From contig CM055882.1 in the NCBI GenBank assembly GCA_029582165.1, forward strand, positions 12,418,001-12,482,000: a DNA stretch of 64,000 nt, given 5' to 3'. The first letter of the stretch is position 1. Each line of letters begins with the position of its first letter. The DNA comes from Portulaca oleracea (Eukaryota; Streptophyta; Magnoliopsida; Caryophyllales; Portulacaceae). The position numbers and the translations under genes are program-made. The notes under the pieces were generated by a model. The model was not told the origin of the DNA. It saw only the letters and a program-made list of their open reading frames with translations, and searched no databases. Below, piece after piece: positions 24,074-35,550 of this stretch.

Positions 24074-25149
24074 TTTATTTACACGTTGATCGCTTCATCG
24101 ACTTTCCTTCACAATTCTTTGAGTGTCCGGATAATTGGCTCTCATTAGTCAAAGGATTATGATTGGTGAATGGTTGTCGGAGGATATTAATTAGTTGATT
24201 AATTAAATTAATTGTTTACCATGTCAATTTAAACCATACTTTTATTCAAATTGCTGTCAATGTTAGATAACTAGGATACGTTTTTGAAACTTTTTGTGTC
24301 AATGTCCTTAACTTTAGGGCAAAAAAATAATGTAACTATAGCTGAATTGACCTTTTAATTGTACAATTGACTCTTTAAAACTTTGAACTCATTAAAATGA
24401 TAATGTGGTATATATAGGTGACTATCACATATGTATGATAATGTTTAAAAGAGGCATTAAAGGTATGAGAATATGAGATCCATTTTGATAACTAAATCCC
24501 AAAAAATTAAACCAAAAATCCCTTCAAAAACCTAATCTAAATTTTACTCATAAATCATAACTAAACAAAATAATGAATATACTAAAATGAGGAAACATCA
24601 AAACATAAAAAGGGAAGGGAAAAGGGAAGGGAAGGGGGAAAAACTATCTAGTGATTTTCTTCGTGGTATCAAACGTGGAATCCATGAAGGAATACTAATA
24701 TCCACCGAAACACTGGTGGATCTCAGGTCAACCCTAAGGTGGTCACGATCATCGGTAATAAAAAGATTATGAATTTTACATGTACCGGATGAGTATAATA
24801 GTGCATTGATCACTTTTGATCAGAAGACTTAAATCCACCACTGCACTAAAAGATTTAAAATGTAATAAAATAATTAATCATGTGGATCATTCGAATTCTA
24901 AATTAATTATTGAAATGGAATTATATATTTATCGTTTCATTCCTTCAAAAGTAATCAAATACTTTTCTGTTCATTTTATATTTAACTAGGGGTGGACAAA
25001 ATATCAGTAAATGTATAGAAAACATATGAAAATTTGTTTGATTGATGCAGGTAGAGTAAGGTTAAAAATTTTGGAAAGTGTTGACAAAGGATCATGTGAT
25101 AAAAATGAGAGAAATTTATTTGACCAACTATGATAATATGATATCTTGG
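24074..25149. other. AT-rich intergenic DNA
   Basis: No gene recognised. TAGGGGTGGACAAAAT at about 24988 looks like one terminus of a hAT-type element, but no matching other end was found. Confidence 0.45.
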
Positions 25150-25173
25150 TCCTTGGCTATGGTTTAATATCTT

Positions 25174-25730
25174 GGGGTTTTTTTTGCATTTTGGACCCCG
25201 AATTTTAGGGCTATTTATTTTCTAAACCTTTAGTTTTCAACATTAATTTTTTAGACCTAAAGTTTGTAGGTTGAATAAAAAAGAACCTTAAAGTTTATGG
25301 GCTGAAGAAAAAGGCCCCTGTCTCATTCTTTGTTTTTCTCCCATGTTTGAACTTATCTTCCGATTGACGTCAAACTTCAGGACTATGGTTAAAACTGATA
25401 TTGAAGCTATAATACACATCTCTTATTCATGTTGGATCTACTTAGACCCCTGAGTACAGGGGTTTAAGTAACTCCAACATGAATAAGAGAGGTATGTTAT
25501 AACTTTAATATCAGGTTTAACCTTAATCTTGAAGTTTGATGTCAATCGGGAGAGAAATTCAAACATGGAAAGAAAAAGAAAAATGGGAAATGAGCGTTTT
25601 TTCAACCCACAAACTTTAGGGTCCTTTTTTTCGACCTACAAACTTTAGGGTCCAAAAAATTAAAGTTAAAACCAAAGGGTTCAGAAAATAAATACACATA
25701 AAGTTCGGGGTCCAAAATGCAAAAAACCCC
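25174..25730. mobile_element. Foldback (long inverted repeat) element
   Basis: The ends are GGGGTTTTTTTTGCATTTTG and CAAAATGCAAAAAACCCC. The arms stay inversely related almost to the centre, where ACCCCTGAGTACAGGGGT forms a near-perfect palindrome. There is no coding capacity. The flanks share a direct repeat of 18 exact bases, TCCTTGGCTATGGTTTAA (25150-25167 and 25731-25748), with weaker match beyond. A related but left-truncated copy lies at about 23523-23914. Confidence 0.8.
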
Positions 25731-25754
25731 TCCTTGGCTATGGTTTAAATATTG

Positions 25755-26429
25755 TTTAGACGGCATAGGGTTGAAATGATTACACAAAAATATTCCTCGC
25801 AACTCCAGTACTCTTGCCTTTGCCCCTCTGCCCTACGTTCAAGGTACGCCTGGCGTAAATTCGGGTCCGATAATTTTAGGTTCGGTCAAGTTGGTCATTC
25901 AATCAAAAAAATTATTACTCGAATCTATTGGGTAAGCTACTCGGACAAGAAGATCATATACTCATATCCAAAATTGAACTCGGATGTCTGAAGTCTAAAT
26001 TTTATATATAAAGGTAAGTTTATTTTTCAGTGTTGGATTGACCGTACATCATCCGACTGTCCAATATCTGAATTATACATAGAAGAAATTTAGAAGTCAA
26101 TTGAACTTCGCTCACAAATCAGGTCTGGATAGTGTTTGGTTGTCCGAAATGACCGAACCTACATTTTCCCCTGAAATTTGGACAACCCGAACCCGACCCA
26201 ATTGTCAATCGTACAATGATTGATTTTAAAATTCGATGACCGTATCTAGGCTTTTCGGGTTGGACAAAACTAAGTTATTGGATCAGTGAAATTTTGTGGA
26301 AAATTTGTACATATCCCCCTTCACGGTTATGACATTTATAATTACAGCCCTGACCTTTTTGAGTTAATATTTACCTCCACCGACCTTTCAAACCAATTTC
26401 ATTTAGCAACATTTTCAAGTAAATTTAGC
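25755..26429. other. Intergenic DNA
   Basis: No gene recognised. Moderately AT-rich, with short CGAACCCGA-like segments that may be decayed hAT sequence. Confidence 0.4.
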
Positions 26430-26842
26430 AACTTTTTCGGTGAATGTATGTCAGAGATGCAACTTGTAGGGTTATTCATGACCGGAAGGATGGTCAAAAG
26501 ATTAGGATGATTGGGCATGTAAACATCTTGGAAGATGAAAGTCTTGCTGACATTGATGCTGAGATGGACCGAAGAGTTGTGACTATTGATAATGCTATAG
26601 GCGTGCGAGTCCTCGATGACCCACCAAAATGAAGTTATTGACCTTTTAACATTGTGATTGAGTTGTAAAGGTTTTTTTGCTGTCGTGGACACGATAGTCC
26701 TTGTTGTTTGCTTATATTTGGTTGTTTTTTGTTGTAGCATTTATCTGTTGGAGTTGGTTGTTTGCTGCTTTGTAATGCGGCTTTGCTGTATTCCGTGAAC
26801 TTTTAAGCATGTTGGCTTTCAATAATCGGAAAAAATAAAGTA
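26430..26842 (+). mobile_element. LINE 3'-end fragment
   Basis: An open frame at 26444-26632 ends in VRVLDDPPK and a stop. About 180 bases of T/G-rich untranslated sequence follow, with repeated TTTGCTGT/TTGTTG, ending GTTGGCTTTCAATAATCGGAAAAAAT. The ending matches the LINE fragment at 850-1118. I did not firmly recognise the coding part. No target duplication found. Confidence 0.45.
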
Positions 26843-27054
26843 TGAATGTATGTATATGTATGTTGTTGAAGATGGGTTTAACATGGTCATTAAACATAAG
26901 ATGGGTTACATGGGTTGGAAATCTCACGTGATGTTGTCTTAGAGGGAAGAAGAAAAATAGTTAATGTTGCCTAGGAAATTGATTAACTTGAAAAAGCATT
27001 AATGCAGCTTGGGGAATTAATTAATCACTTTGCATTAATTTTTGTTGTTCATTT

Positions 27055-27640
27055 TATTATAACTTGATGTCCACTTGGTATGTAATTTGATGTCCACTGG
27101 ATATGTATGTTGATGTCCCCAATGAAAACATTTGATGTTTCTTGTAATATTTGATGCTCCCAATAAAAATATTTGATGTCCCACTAATTTGATTATATCG
27201 TCATTGATCGAGTTAGTCGCTAGTTGATGTCCCCACAGGAATTACTTGATGTTCCCAATGAAAATACTTGATGTCCCCACGAAAAATACTCGATGACCCA
27301 ATGCAAAAACTTTGACGTCTCTTGTAATATTTGATGTCCCCAATGAAAAAACGCGATGTCCCCCATTGAAACTATCGCCATTGATCAAGTTAGTCGCTAG
27401 TTGACGTCCCTACAAGAAATACTTTATGTTCCCAATGAAAATGTTTGATGTTCCATGAAAAATATTTGATTTCCCCAATTAAATACTTGATGTACCCAAT
27501 GAAAACACTTGACATCCCTTGTAATATTTAATGTCCCCAATGGGAAAATGTGATGTCCTTCGGTGGAAATATTTGATATCCCCAATGAAAATACTTGATT
27601 TCCTTTGAGGACATCAACATACATACCCAGTGGACATCAA
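27055..27640. repeat. TTGATGTCCC-type irregular repeat array
   Basis: About 25 copies of TTGATGTCCC(C)/TTGATGTTCC, mostly followed by AATGAAAATA, at spacings of about 20-30 bases. The array is direct, not palindromic, and non-coding. Confidence 0.8.
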
Positions 27641-27655
27641 GTTACATACCAAGTG

Positions 27656-27903
27656 TCAATGAGCTTTAGCTCAAGTGGCATGATGGTGGGAGGTTTATCC
27701 TCCCCACCAAGGGTTCGATCCCTGGTGACCACAATTTCCTTGGTGGGAATTGTTGGTGCCCTTGAGAGACTCCTTGTGGGCCTCATAGTGGTGTACCCCC
27801 CTCCTCTTTGGGCTAGTAGGCCTACTGGTTCTCCCTGAGATAGGGGACTTAGTAGGTGGTCCGACTTACCAATGTAAAAAATAATTAAAAAAAATAAAAA
27901 ATA
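27656..27903 (+). mobile_element. tRNA-derived SINE (248 bp) with a perfect target duplication
   Basis: A-box-like TAGCTCAAGTGGC and B-box GGTTCGATCCC lie about 33 bases apart, followed by a non-tRNA body and an A-rich tail (AAAAAATAATTAAAAAAA). The element is flanked by the 17-bp direct repeat AAGTTACATACCAAGTG (27639-27655 and 27904-27920), a perfect target-site duplication. The intact boxes and duplication point to a young insertion. Confidence 0.92.
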
Positions 27904-28147
27904 AAGTTACATACCAAGTGGACATCAAGTTATAATAAAATGAACAACAAGAATTAATTCAAATTGATTAATTAATTTCACAAGCTACTTTTTTTTTTAG
28001 AATAGCAGCCTTGCCGCCAATTTATTCGTTACTAGCGTTCGAGGCAACCAAAACTGCCACCTCAGGAGGGCATACACTTCCCCAAACTTTAGAACATCCA
28101 AATTTGTCAGCCAGGTTTGCCAAACAATGGGCCACCCTGTTACAATT

Positions 28148-28477
28148 TCATCTACTAAAAGAAAATCGAATTGAAGAAAAACAGGGTATAAGCTTGAGAC
28201 ATGCATCCAGGATGTTGCTTGTTTCTGGTGTCACTCTTTGCTTTCTTTTTAGACCCTGTATGACTGCTCTGCAATCTAAGTCTACTTCAAGGTGCCGGAA
28301 TCCTTGCTCATTTGCTACTGTCACCCCCCTTAGGATAGCTCCTGCCTCCATAGCTTCAACTGTCCAAGTTGTGCTGATATAGCTTCTTTCTGCCCAGTGG
28401 ACTTTGCCGTTAGAGTCTATGATGATCACTCCCCAGCCTCCACTTCCTTTCTTGTTGACCGAGGCATTTGTATTCAA
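28148..28477 (-). pseudogene. LINE RNase H domain (fragment)
   Basis: The minus-strand frame reads like the RNase H domain found at the C-terminus of plant LINE polyproteins (RVT_3 type). It has GGWGVIIIDSNGKVHWA near its start, EAMEAGAILRGV, and EVDLDCRAVIQGL. The domain's usual catalytic first Asp is replaced (N in the MNTNAS region). It belongs to the LINE at 27992-37768 and ends shortly before its poly-A tail. Confidence 0.75.
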
Positions 28478-28531
28478 TTTGTGTCAACCTTCCTCCGGCT
28501 TCGTCCATTGGTCTGATGTGTCTTCATTGGT

Positions 28532-29733
28532 CTATGCATGGCTTTCCATTTCTTGCGCTTCCACATATCGGAGATGGTAGTTCAGAACACTTGTGGCCAC
28601 ATCCATCGGATCCTTCCATTTGCTGTCAAAAATCCGGGCATTCCTGGCTCTCCATAGTTGCCATATTACAGTGATGAACAGACCCCTAGTTTGGTTGTCC
28701 ATTTCTCCATTTGTTGTTCCGCCCACCGTCCCAGATCCTCAATCTCCCTTTCCATCGTGTCCAGCCTGAACACGCTGCACTCCCACACCCATTTCGCCCA
28801 TTCACAGTCAAGGAAGAGATGGTTGTTTGTTTCGTATCCCTCGCCACACATAGAGCATATGGGATCATGGTTTGACTTTCTTTTTGCTAGATTCACCTTT
28901 GTTGGAAGGATGTCCCTCCATGCTCTTCACCCACAATGTTTAGCTTTTGGCACCGCTATCACCTTCCATATCAGGTTTGCTTTTTTCTTTCCAGCACTTG
29001 AAATGGAGCTACTGTTGCTTTCGATGGATTCCAGACATCGCGCTAGCCTGTATGCTGAGCGTACAGTAAAATCTCCATTATAGTTGTGTAACCAGATGAG
29101 CCTGTCCTTCCCGATTTTCATGGTTAACGGGATCGACAGGATCGCTCGTTTTGTTTCTTCATCAAACCACTCTCCCAATATGTCTTCCTTCCATTTACCC
29201 TGCTCTACATCAATCAGTTCATTGACCTTCGTTTCCCCGTCCACTTGCAACGCTGGATTATAGCTGATTTTTCCCTCCCTGTTCGGCACTCACTTATCGC
29301 TCCAGATACGCACCTCCGGCCCCTTGCCTACACACCATCTTGCCCCCTAGTACAATATCTCTCGTGCTCCCAAGATGCTTCTCCAGGCATAACTGGGTTC
29401 ATGGCCTAACTTTGCTTGCTAGAAGTCTCCTTTTGGGAAATAACGAGCTTTGAGTACCCTTGCCGCTAGGGATTTTGGGTCTCTCACTAGCTTCCATGCT
29501 TGCTTGGCTAGGAGAGCTTTGTTGAAACATTTGAAATTTCTAAACCCCATACCACCCTCCGACTTCGCTGTGCACATTGTGTCCCATCTCAACCAGTTTT
29601 TTCCTCGTTGTTCACCCCCTTTTCCCCACAAAAATTCTCTACAGTAGCTTTCCATTGCTTTGCATATCATCTCGGGGAGATCGAAACACTGCATCATAAA
29701 GGTCGGGATCGCTTGCACTACCGCCTTTATCAA
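28532..29733 (-). pseudogene. LINE polyprotein, region between RT and RNase H (broken)
   Basis: Successive minus-strand frames cover the end of the RT thumb (29419-29733; MIKAVVQAIPTFMMQCFDLP, WLRWDTMCTAKSEGGMGFRN), a linker (28927-29289) and the zinc-binding zf-RVT region (28666-28896; CSMCGEGYETNNHLFLDCEWA). Frameshifts and stops separate the pieces. These blocks are in the normal order for plant L1 ORF2. Confidence 0.8.
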
Positions 29734-29787
29734 AACTTATTTTCCCGACCGTGACAGATGTCTTTCCTTCCACCTTTTGAGCTTCTT

Positions 29788-30852
29788 CTACACCCGATCC
29801 TGAACTTGCTGGAAAACCGCTTTCTTGGATCTGTCGATTTGGGTTGGCATACCTAAATAGCGATCATGGGTTTCCACCGCCTTAAAGCCTAGACTCTGTT
29901 GGAGCATGTTCCTCGTTTGTTCGCTCACATTTCGGTCGTAGGAAACTTCTGATTTGTCGATGTTGATCAATTGTCCCGAAGCTTTCTCATAAGTTTTTAG
30001 GATATCAAGCACTTGCATTGCCTCCTCAATTGTCGCTCGTACAAATAATAGGCTATCATCCGTGAAGAAAAGGTGGGAGACATTGGGTGCGCTCCTGACC
30101 ACTTTAATCCTGTGAAGTAAGTGTGTCTCCTCTCGTTGTCGAATCAAAGCTCAAAGGCCCTTTGCACATATCAAAAAGAGATAAGGTGACAGAGGGTCAC
30201 CTTGGCGAAGTCCCCTGTGAGGGATGATTCCGTCCAAAGGCTTTCCATTAACAAGCACTTGGTATTTGACAGTGGTGATGCATCGGATAATGAGGTCAAT
30301 AAAGTTGTTTTCAAAACGCAAAGCTCCCATCATTATCTCCACAAAACACCATTCGACCCGGTCATACGCCTTACTCATGTCTAACTTCAGAGCCATGTGA
30401 CCTATTTTGGTTTTCTTTGGCCTCTTCTTTAGGTGGTGAAATTGCTCGAAAGCTACTAGCATATTGTCCGTGATCATACGACCCGCCACAAAGGCACTTT
30501 GTGTTTCATGGATGATGTGAGGGAGGACATTTTTTAGCCTATTTGTAATGGTTTTTGAGATGAGCTTGTATATCACATTACAAAGACTTATAGGTCTAAA
30601 CTCTTTTGTGGTAGTGGGGGATTTCACCTTTGGAATCAAAGCGATGAAGGTCTTGTTTACGTCCTCAGGGGACTTTCCATTATTGAGCACCTCAAGAACA
30701 AAGTTTGTAATGTCACCTCCCACAATATGCCAAAAATTTTGAAAAAAGAGAGCGGGTATACCGTCCGGGCCCAGGGCCTTTGTTGGATACATCTGTTTTA
30801 ATGCTGCGTAGACTTCTTCTTTCATGAAACGTTGTCTGAGTTGTTGGCTCAT
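29788..30852 (-). pseudogene. LINE reverse transcriptase domain
   Basis: On the minus strand the frame 30852-30151 contains KALGPDGIPALFFQNFW, FRPISLCNVIYKLISK, LKLDMSKAYDRVEW and GLRQGDPLSPYLF. The frame 30147-29788 contains FFTDDSLLF (the F-x-D-D catalytic box), SGQLINIDKSE and YLGMP. A stop or short gap near 30148 separates them. These are canonical non-LTR RT blocks, so identity is secure. The gene is truncated upstream at the retrotransposon junction and not functional. Confidence 0.93.
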
Positions 30853-31010
30853 GTCTTATGTGACTAGGGGGTTTACTAGAGATGTCATTGGATCCATATT
30901 TGTCACCTCCTGTGCTGAGAAGATATGTTCGAAATATTTCACAAAGACCCCCTCAACAGCCTTTTCATCCTCCTACTAGTACCTCTTTCATCTCGAATCC
31001 GCATGATGGT

Positions 31011-31678
31011 TGTAAACACAAATTTCCGGGTCTAAATAAATAAATACAAGAAATTAGTGAAAAAATTTAATATATTAATTTCAAAGGATTTTGGGTACAA
31101 TCTCTATGTATTTGTTACAAAATAAAATGTAACTCCTCCGATTCGATCTCCTTGAATGAACTTGAACGAGTCTTGAATGAATATGGTTTTGGATGAATGT
31201 GATCTTGAATGAATATAGTCTTGAAGGAATATATTCTTGGATGAATGTGGTCTCGAACGAGGGTCGTAGAGACTTGATCCCGATCAAGAGGAAGTAGTTT
31301 GATTTCCACGAATAGACGACACGAGCTTAAACTATGTTGTGCTTCTTGTCTTCGAGAGAGAGTACGTATGAGAGCTTTTGAGTCTTCTTTGGATGGTTTT
31401 CCACCCTCCCCAAAATGAAGGAGAATGGTCTCTATTTATAGAGAACCTGGGTTAGCCTTTGGGCCCATTTAACTCCTTTAAAAAAAGGAGAAATATTTAT
31501 GTGTCACCCATGACACGTGGTATAATTTAATTGGCCGAAATATAATATCATTTAATTTATAATTAATGATCCATCATAATAAATTTTGACACATGGTGGG
31601 TTATAATTGGTCGAATTAAAATTATTTTAATTTCCACGTGGCGAGTCTTGATTGGCTGACAAATTTTTGCCTTCTACA
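31011..31678 (-). repeat. 3' LTR of the gag-only retrotransposon
   Basis: Begins TGTAAACAC and ends TCTACA. It holds a TATA-type box read on the minus strand (TATAAATAGAG at about 31433-31443). It matches the right LTR closely, with scattered single-base differences. Confidence 0.92.
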
Positions 31679-32860
31679 AATGCCCCCTCGAGAGTTGACC
31701 GTGCTTATGACTTGGTAGTAATGGTCGCGGTCGGGTCTCGAAACTTGAACGTGACACTTGCAAGATTTGACTTTGTATCCTACTCGGATCGAATTTGACT
31801 TGATAGTAATGGTCGCGGTTGAGTCTAGAAACTTGAATCCGACACTTGCACTGTGTGACTTTACATGCTACCCAAGTTGATTTTGACTTGATAGGTTAGC
31901 GATGATTTTCTATCCAATTTTTGACAGGATCAAATTGATTATATAACAATTCGGACCAAATATTATATTAGTCTTCAAAATCTCGATAATAGGCCAAAAT
32001 ATGTCAAGATGGGATTATGCTACGCACATTAGTTTAGGCAGCACAACTTTGTCATTTATGCAAATCTTTACTTGCTGGATAATATATGTTCCCACCTTAA
32101 TTAAGGTGGTCAAAGCAAGGAAACAATCTTCATTTTCCAAAATTTCTTTGCGCAACATTTGTATAAGTGGTGAATGGAGACTTCTTTATTTCAATAATCT
32201 CCAATCAAGGGTTCTGATTCTTTTCTTCTACTGTATCAATATGCCTTCGTCTGTATGCACACACCAAAGAAGTTAATTTGATCTTATGATTGACCATGAG
32301 ATTATCCGTAGAAAATATAGGCGGTGACTTCAATTCGTGTCAGCATCACAAAGAATATTAACCAAAATGTCCCATCTGAACGCCAAGAGGAAATTACTGC
32401 CAAGAGAGCTAAGAAAATCAAAGGAGCACAAATTCACAATGGCCAACTCGCATCCCATCATCTGATTGTATAAATATGGTCTTCCAGAGCACCGGATATT
32501 GCCGACCACCGCATGTATATAAAGACATGTTGCCAATCATTCATGTCTAGCTTGTTTTTTACCATTGTTAGTGGTGCAATTATCATAATCTCCATGTTCA
32601 AATTTTGATCATCAACAACATCCATTGGAATATCATACCTTTTACTTCAAAGCTCTTCATGACATATATACAAGGTCTCGTCAAGCCCAGCCATGGTTTG
32701 CTGAATCGAATATGTGAAATTGCCCTTTTCGTTTTTCTTTTTTTTGTTTGTTTTTGTTTTTGTCTTTTGTTGTGCAGGTTCACCTCTTTAGTGAAGAAGA
32801 TTCCAATATTCAGATCAAACTAATAATAATTTCAAGGAGAAATTTGTAGACTTGAAGGAT
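31679..32860. other. Interior of the gag-only retrotransposon, non-coding part
   Basis: No pol-related motif could be found on either strand. The first bases (AATGCCCCCTCGAGAG on plus) are the purine-rich tract on the minus strand. Only short unrecognised frames follow. Confidence 0.6.
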
Positions 32861-32867
32861 TCGGTCC

Positions 32868-33242
32868 TTTGATTGTCCTCCTCAGTTGTGGTCCTATGGA
32901 CATCAATTCGGCCCGTCTTGAGCATGTATTGGCGATCAGAAGACAAGCGGTTACCTTTGATTGTCCTCCTCTGTTGTGGACATCAATTCGGCACGTCTTG
33001 AGCATGTATTGGCGATCAGAAGACAAGTGGTTACCTTTGATTGTCCTCCTCTGTTGTGGACATCAATTCGGCCCGTCTTGAGCATGTATTGGCGATCTGA
33101 AGACAAGCGGTGACCTTTTATTGTCCTCCTTAGTTGGGGACATCAATTCGGCCCGTCTTGAGCATGTATTGGCGATCTGAAGACAAGCGGTGACCTTTGA
33201 TTGTCCTCCTCATATGGGGACATCAATTCGGCCCGTCTTGGA
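32868..33242. repeat. Tandem array, about 80-bp unit, five copies
   Basis: Each unit contains TTGATTGTCCTCCTC, GACATCAATTCGGCCCGTCT and TTGGCGATC(A/T)GAAGACAAG. Four copies are nearly full length; the first is slightly longer and the fifth is cut short. It lies in the interior of the gag-only retrotransposon, downstream of gag in the element's own direction. Confidence 0.9.
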
Positions 33243-33329
33243 TTATATCACTGATAATCGGAAGACAACTTATCTACATGAGTCTACATCACGCCTTTGA
33301 ACACTTGACTATCTTGATCTTTGATGCCT

Positions 33330-33870
33330 CGCACGTCTCGACCTTGGAAATTCAACATTTTGCTTTGATGACTTGAATCTTGGACTTTGTTGACTTGGGA
33401 GTCTCAAACTTGAAAATCTTGAATTTTGATTTAAGAGTATTTAACTTTGACGACTTGAGAACCTTTGATTTAAAAATCTTTAATTTTGACTTGAAAGTCT
33501 TTAATTTTCCTGACTTGTGAGTCTTTTGTGTTGAAGACTTGGGAGTCTTGGTTTTGACTTGAAAGTCTTTAATTTGATTACTTGAGAGTCTTTGATTTGA
33601 AAATCTTGAACTTTGAGTTGAGAGTCTTCAATTTTGATGACTTGAAAGTCTTGGATTTCGACTTGGGAGTCTTTAATTTGATGACTTGGGAGCCTTTGAT
33701 TTGAAAATTTGAATTTGGACTTGTAAGTCTTGATTTGAATTACTTGAAAGTCTTGAACTTCGATTTGAGAGTTTTTTTCAATTTGAATGATTTGAAAGTC
33801 TTGAATTTTTGACTTGTGAGTCTTGATTTGGATGACTTGTGAGTTTTTTTTAAACTTGACTTGACAACTT
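33330..33870. repeat. Degenerate short tandem repeat (GACTTGAGAGTCTTGAATTTT-like)
   Basis: About 20 copies of a 20-30-base unit around GACTTG(A/G)(A/G)AGTCTT. On the minus strand it gives an open frame of Gln/Asp/Phe/Lys repeats (DFQVIQIK...), which looks like a by-product of the repeat and not a domain. It directly follows the end of gag. Confidence 0.75.
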
Positions 33871-33879
33871 GTAATAAGT

Positions 33880-35473
33880 TCAATCGAATTCATCGCTTTC
33901 ATCTTCATCGAACACAATCTTGCCTTCATTTTTAAGCCTCATGACAAGCTTCTTGAAAGTTTGACACTTCTCCAACGGATGGATAATGATCCTGTGGTAC
34001 TTGCAGTATTTAGGGTCATTGATTCTTCCAACTTCATTTGGACGCTTCGACTCTGGAAGTTTAATAATTCCTTTTTTCAAGAAGTTTATCAAGTATTTCA
34101 GGTGTATCACCATTGGAGAAAGGATATTCTTTCTCTCCAAAAATCATGGATGAAGAAATTCCTTTTGACGTGCCCCCGAGTGAAGTTTGCTTCTCCTTGA
34201 CACTTGGTCTTCTTGCATCATGTTTGAAAATTGTGAGCTCCATGTCATGTGCCCGCGTTGCCAAGTCTTGAAAAGTTGTTGGCTTACTCATATGCAAAAC
34301 ATAAAGCAGATCCCATTCCATGCCTTGTATACACATCTCGACAGTGGAGGCTTCAGACAATCGATCTTTGCACTCATGGCTAAGTGACCTCCAACGATTG
34401 ATATAGTCCAAGACTGGCTCCCGGTACCACTGCTTCGTGTTTGTCAACTCCGTCATACTAACGGTGTGTTGAGTGCTGTAAAATCGATTAAGGAACTCTT
34501 GCTCCATTTCTCCCCAACTGTTGATGGACTCCGGCTCCAAGTCTGTATACCAATCAAAGGTGATTCCTTTAAGGGTTCTAACGAACTGCTTCACTAGTTG
34601 ATCTCCCTCAGTTCCAGCATTATTGTAAGTCTCGATGAAATGAGCTATATGCTGCTTAGGATTCCCTTTACCATCGAAGTGAGTGAATTTTTGTGGTTGA
34701 TAGCCGCAAGGCATGCGAAGTGCGTCAATTCTCTTTGTGTAAGGCTTCATGTACAATTGATTTTTACGAGAGCCTCCCTCGATCTGAGCTTTTATCGCAT
34801 CATCTACTAGCTTTTGGATTTTCTCCACAAACAATGAGCTCGAGCCGGAGTCTTCCTTCTTCCCTTCTTCTTCATTGGAGTCTTCATGATTGAATCCTTT
34901 GTCGGAATCTTCATCTCCCGGACCTTCGTCAAATTTGCTAGCTGGTCGTTTTTTTAACTTCTTTGTTAATTTCTTGATCCGCTCATCTTGTCGCTTAATA
35001 TGCTCAGTCTTTTCCTCGCTTTCTTTCTCAAGTCTTGCAAGCGTGGCCTTCATATTCTTGAATTCTTCTTCATAGTTAATAGCATCTGTGACCATGACGG
35101 GCATAATAACAGTGTCGATAGAGTCGGTATCAGAATCGGAGAAGAGCGGATCCCTTGGTGATTTTAGTGTTTCCTCGCCATTTTCATAGTCTTCATCTTC
35201 TTCACTTAATGGTTGATGGCGGATTTCGTACATCCATTGAGCGACTATCTTCTTCGGGTCAACGACTTGAGTCGAAGAAGTTTGGTTTGCCCCCGGAATG
35301 TTGGAGTCAAAGATTTGCAACGAGGCTCTGGATCCTTGTTTCTTGGCCTCATTAGCGGCGATCTTGGCCATCCTTCTAGTGATTACTCCACTGGATGTCA
35401 TACTAGTTGTTGATCCTTGTGACTTAGATTGAACAACTTTCTTTGAAGCAAGAGAGATGTTCTTAGGATCCAT
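33880..35473 (-). CDS. Retrotransposon Gag polyprotein (Ty3/gypsy type), frameshifted near its 3' end
   Basis: A 470-codon frame (35473 to 34061) starts MDPKNISLASKK. It has a Lys/Glu-rich coiled-coil stretch at about residues 140-175, an acidic stretch at about 180-215, and a retrotransposon gag domain at about 270-370 (FDGKGNPKQHIAHFIETYNN, FDWYTDLEPESINSWGEMEQ). It stops soon after an A6 run near 34075-34082. The following frame (to 33880) continues the homology with GIIKLPESKRPNEVGRINDP and a C-x2-H-x4-H-x4-C knuckle, so one base is gained or lost in the A run. No protease or pol follows. Confidence 0.9.
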
Positions 35474-35550
35474 CTTCTTCGAATGATAAATGGTTCGTTC
35501 TTGGAGAAAGAGATGAGAGGTAGAGATGTCCCACCGAGTGTGCCAAAATT

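Noticed and set aside
27670..27740. tRNA gene suggested by A and B boxes
   Set aside because: There is no tRNA cloverleaf or acceptor stem. The boxes belong to a SINE with an A-rich tail and a 17-bp target duplication.
32868..33242. Repeat array that could look like a CRISPR
   Set aside because: The units are tandem with no unique spacers, and this is a plant retrotransposon interior.
33501..33929. 142-codon Gln/Lys-rich minus-strand frame
   Set aside because: It follows the short tandem repeat exactly and has no domain; probably a by-product of the array.
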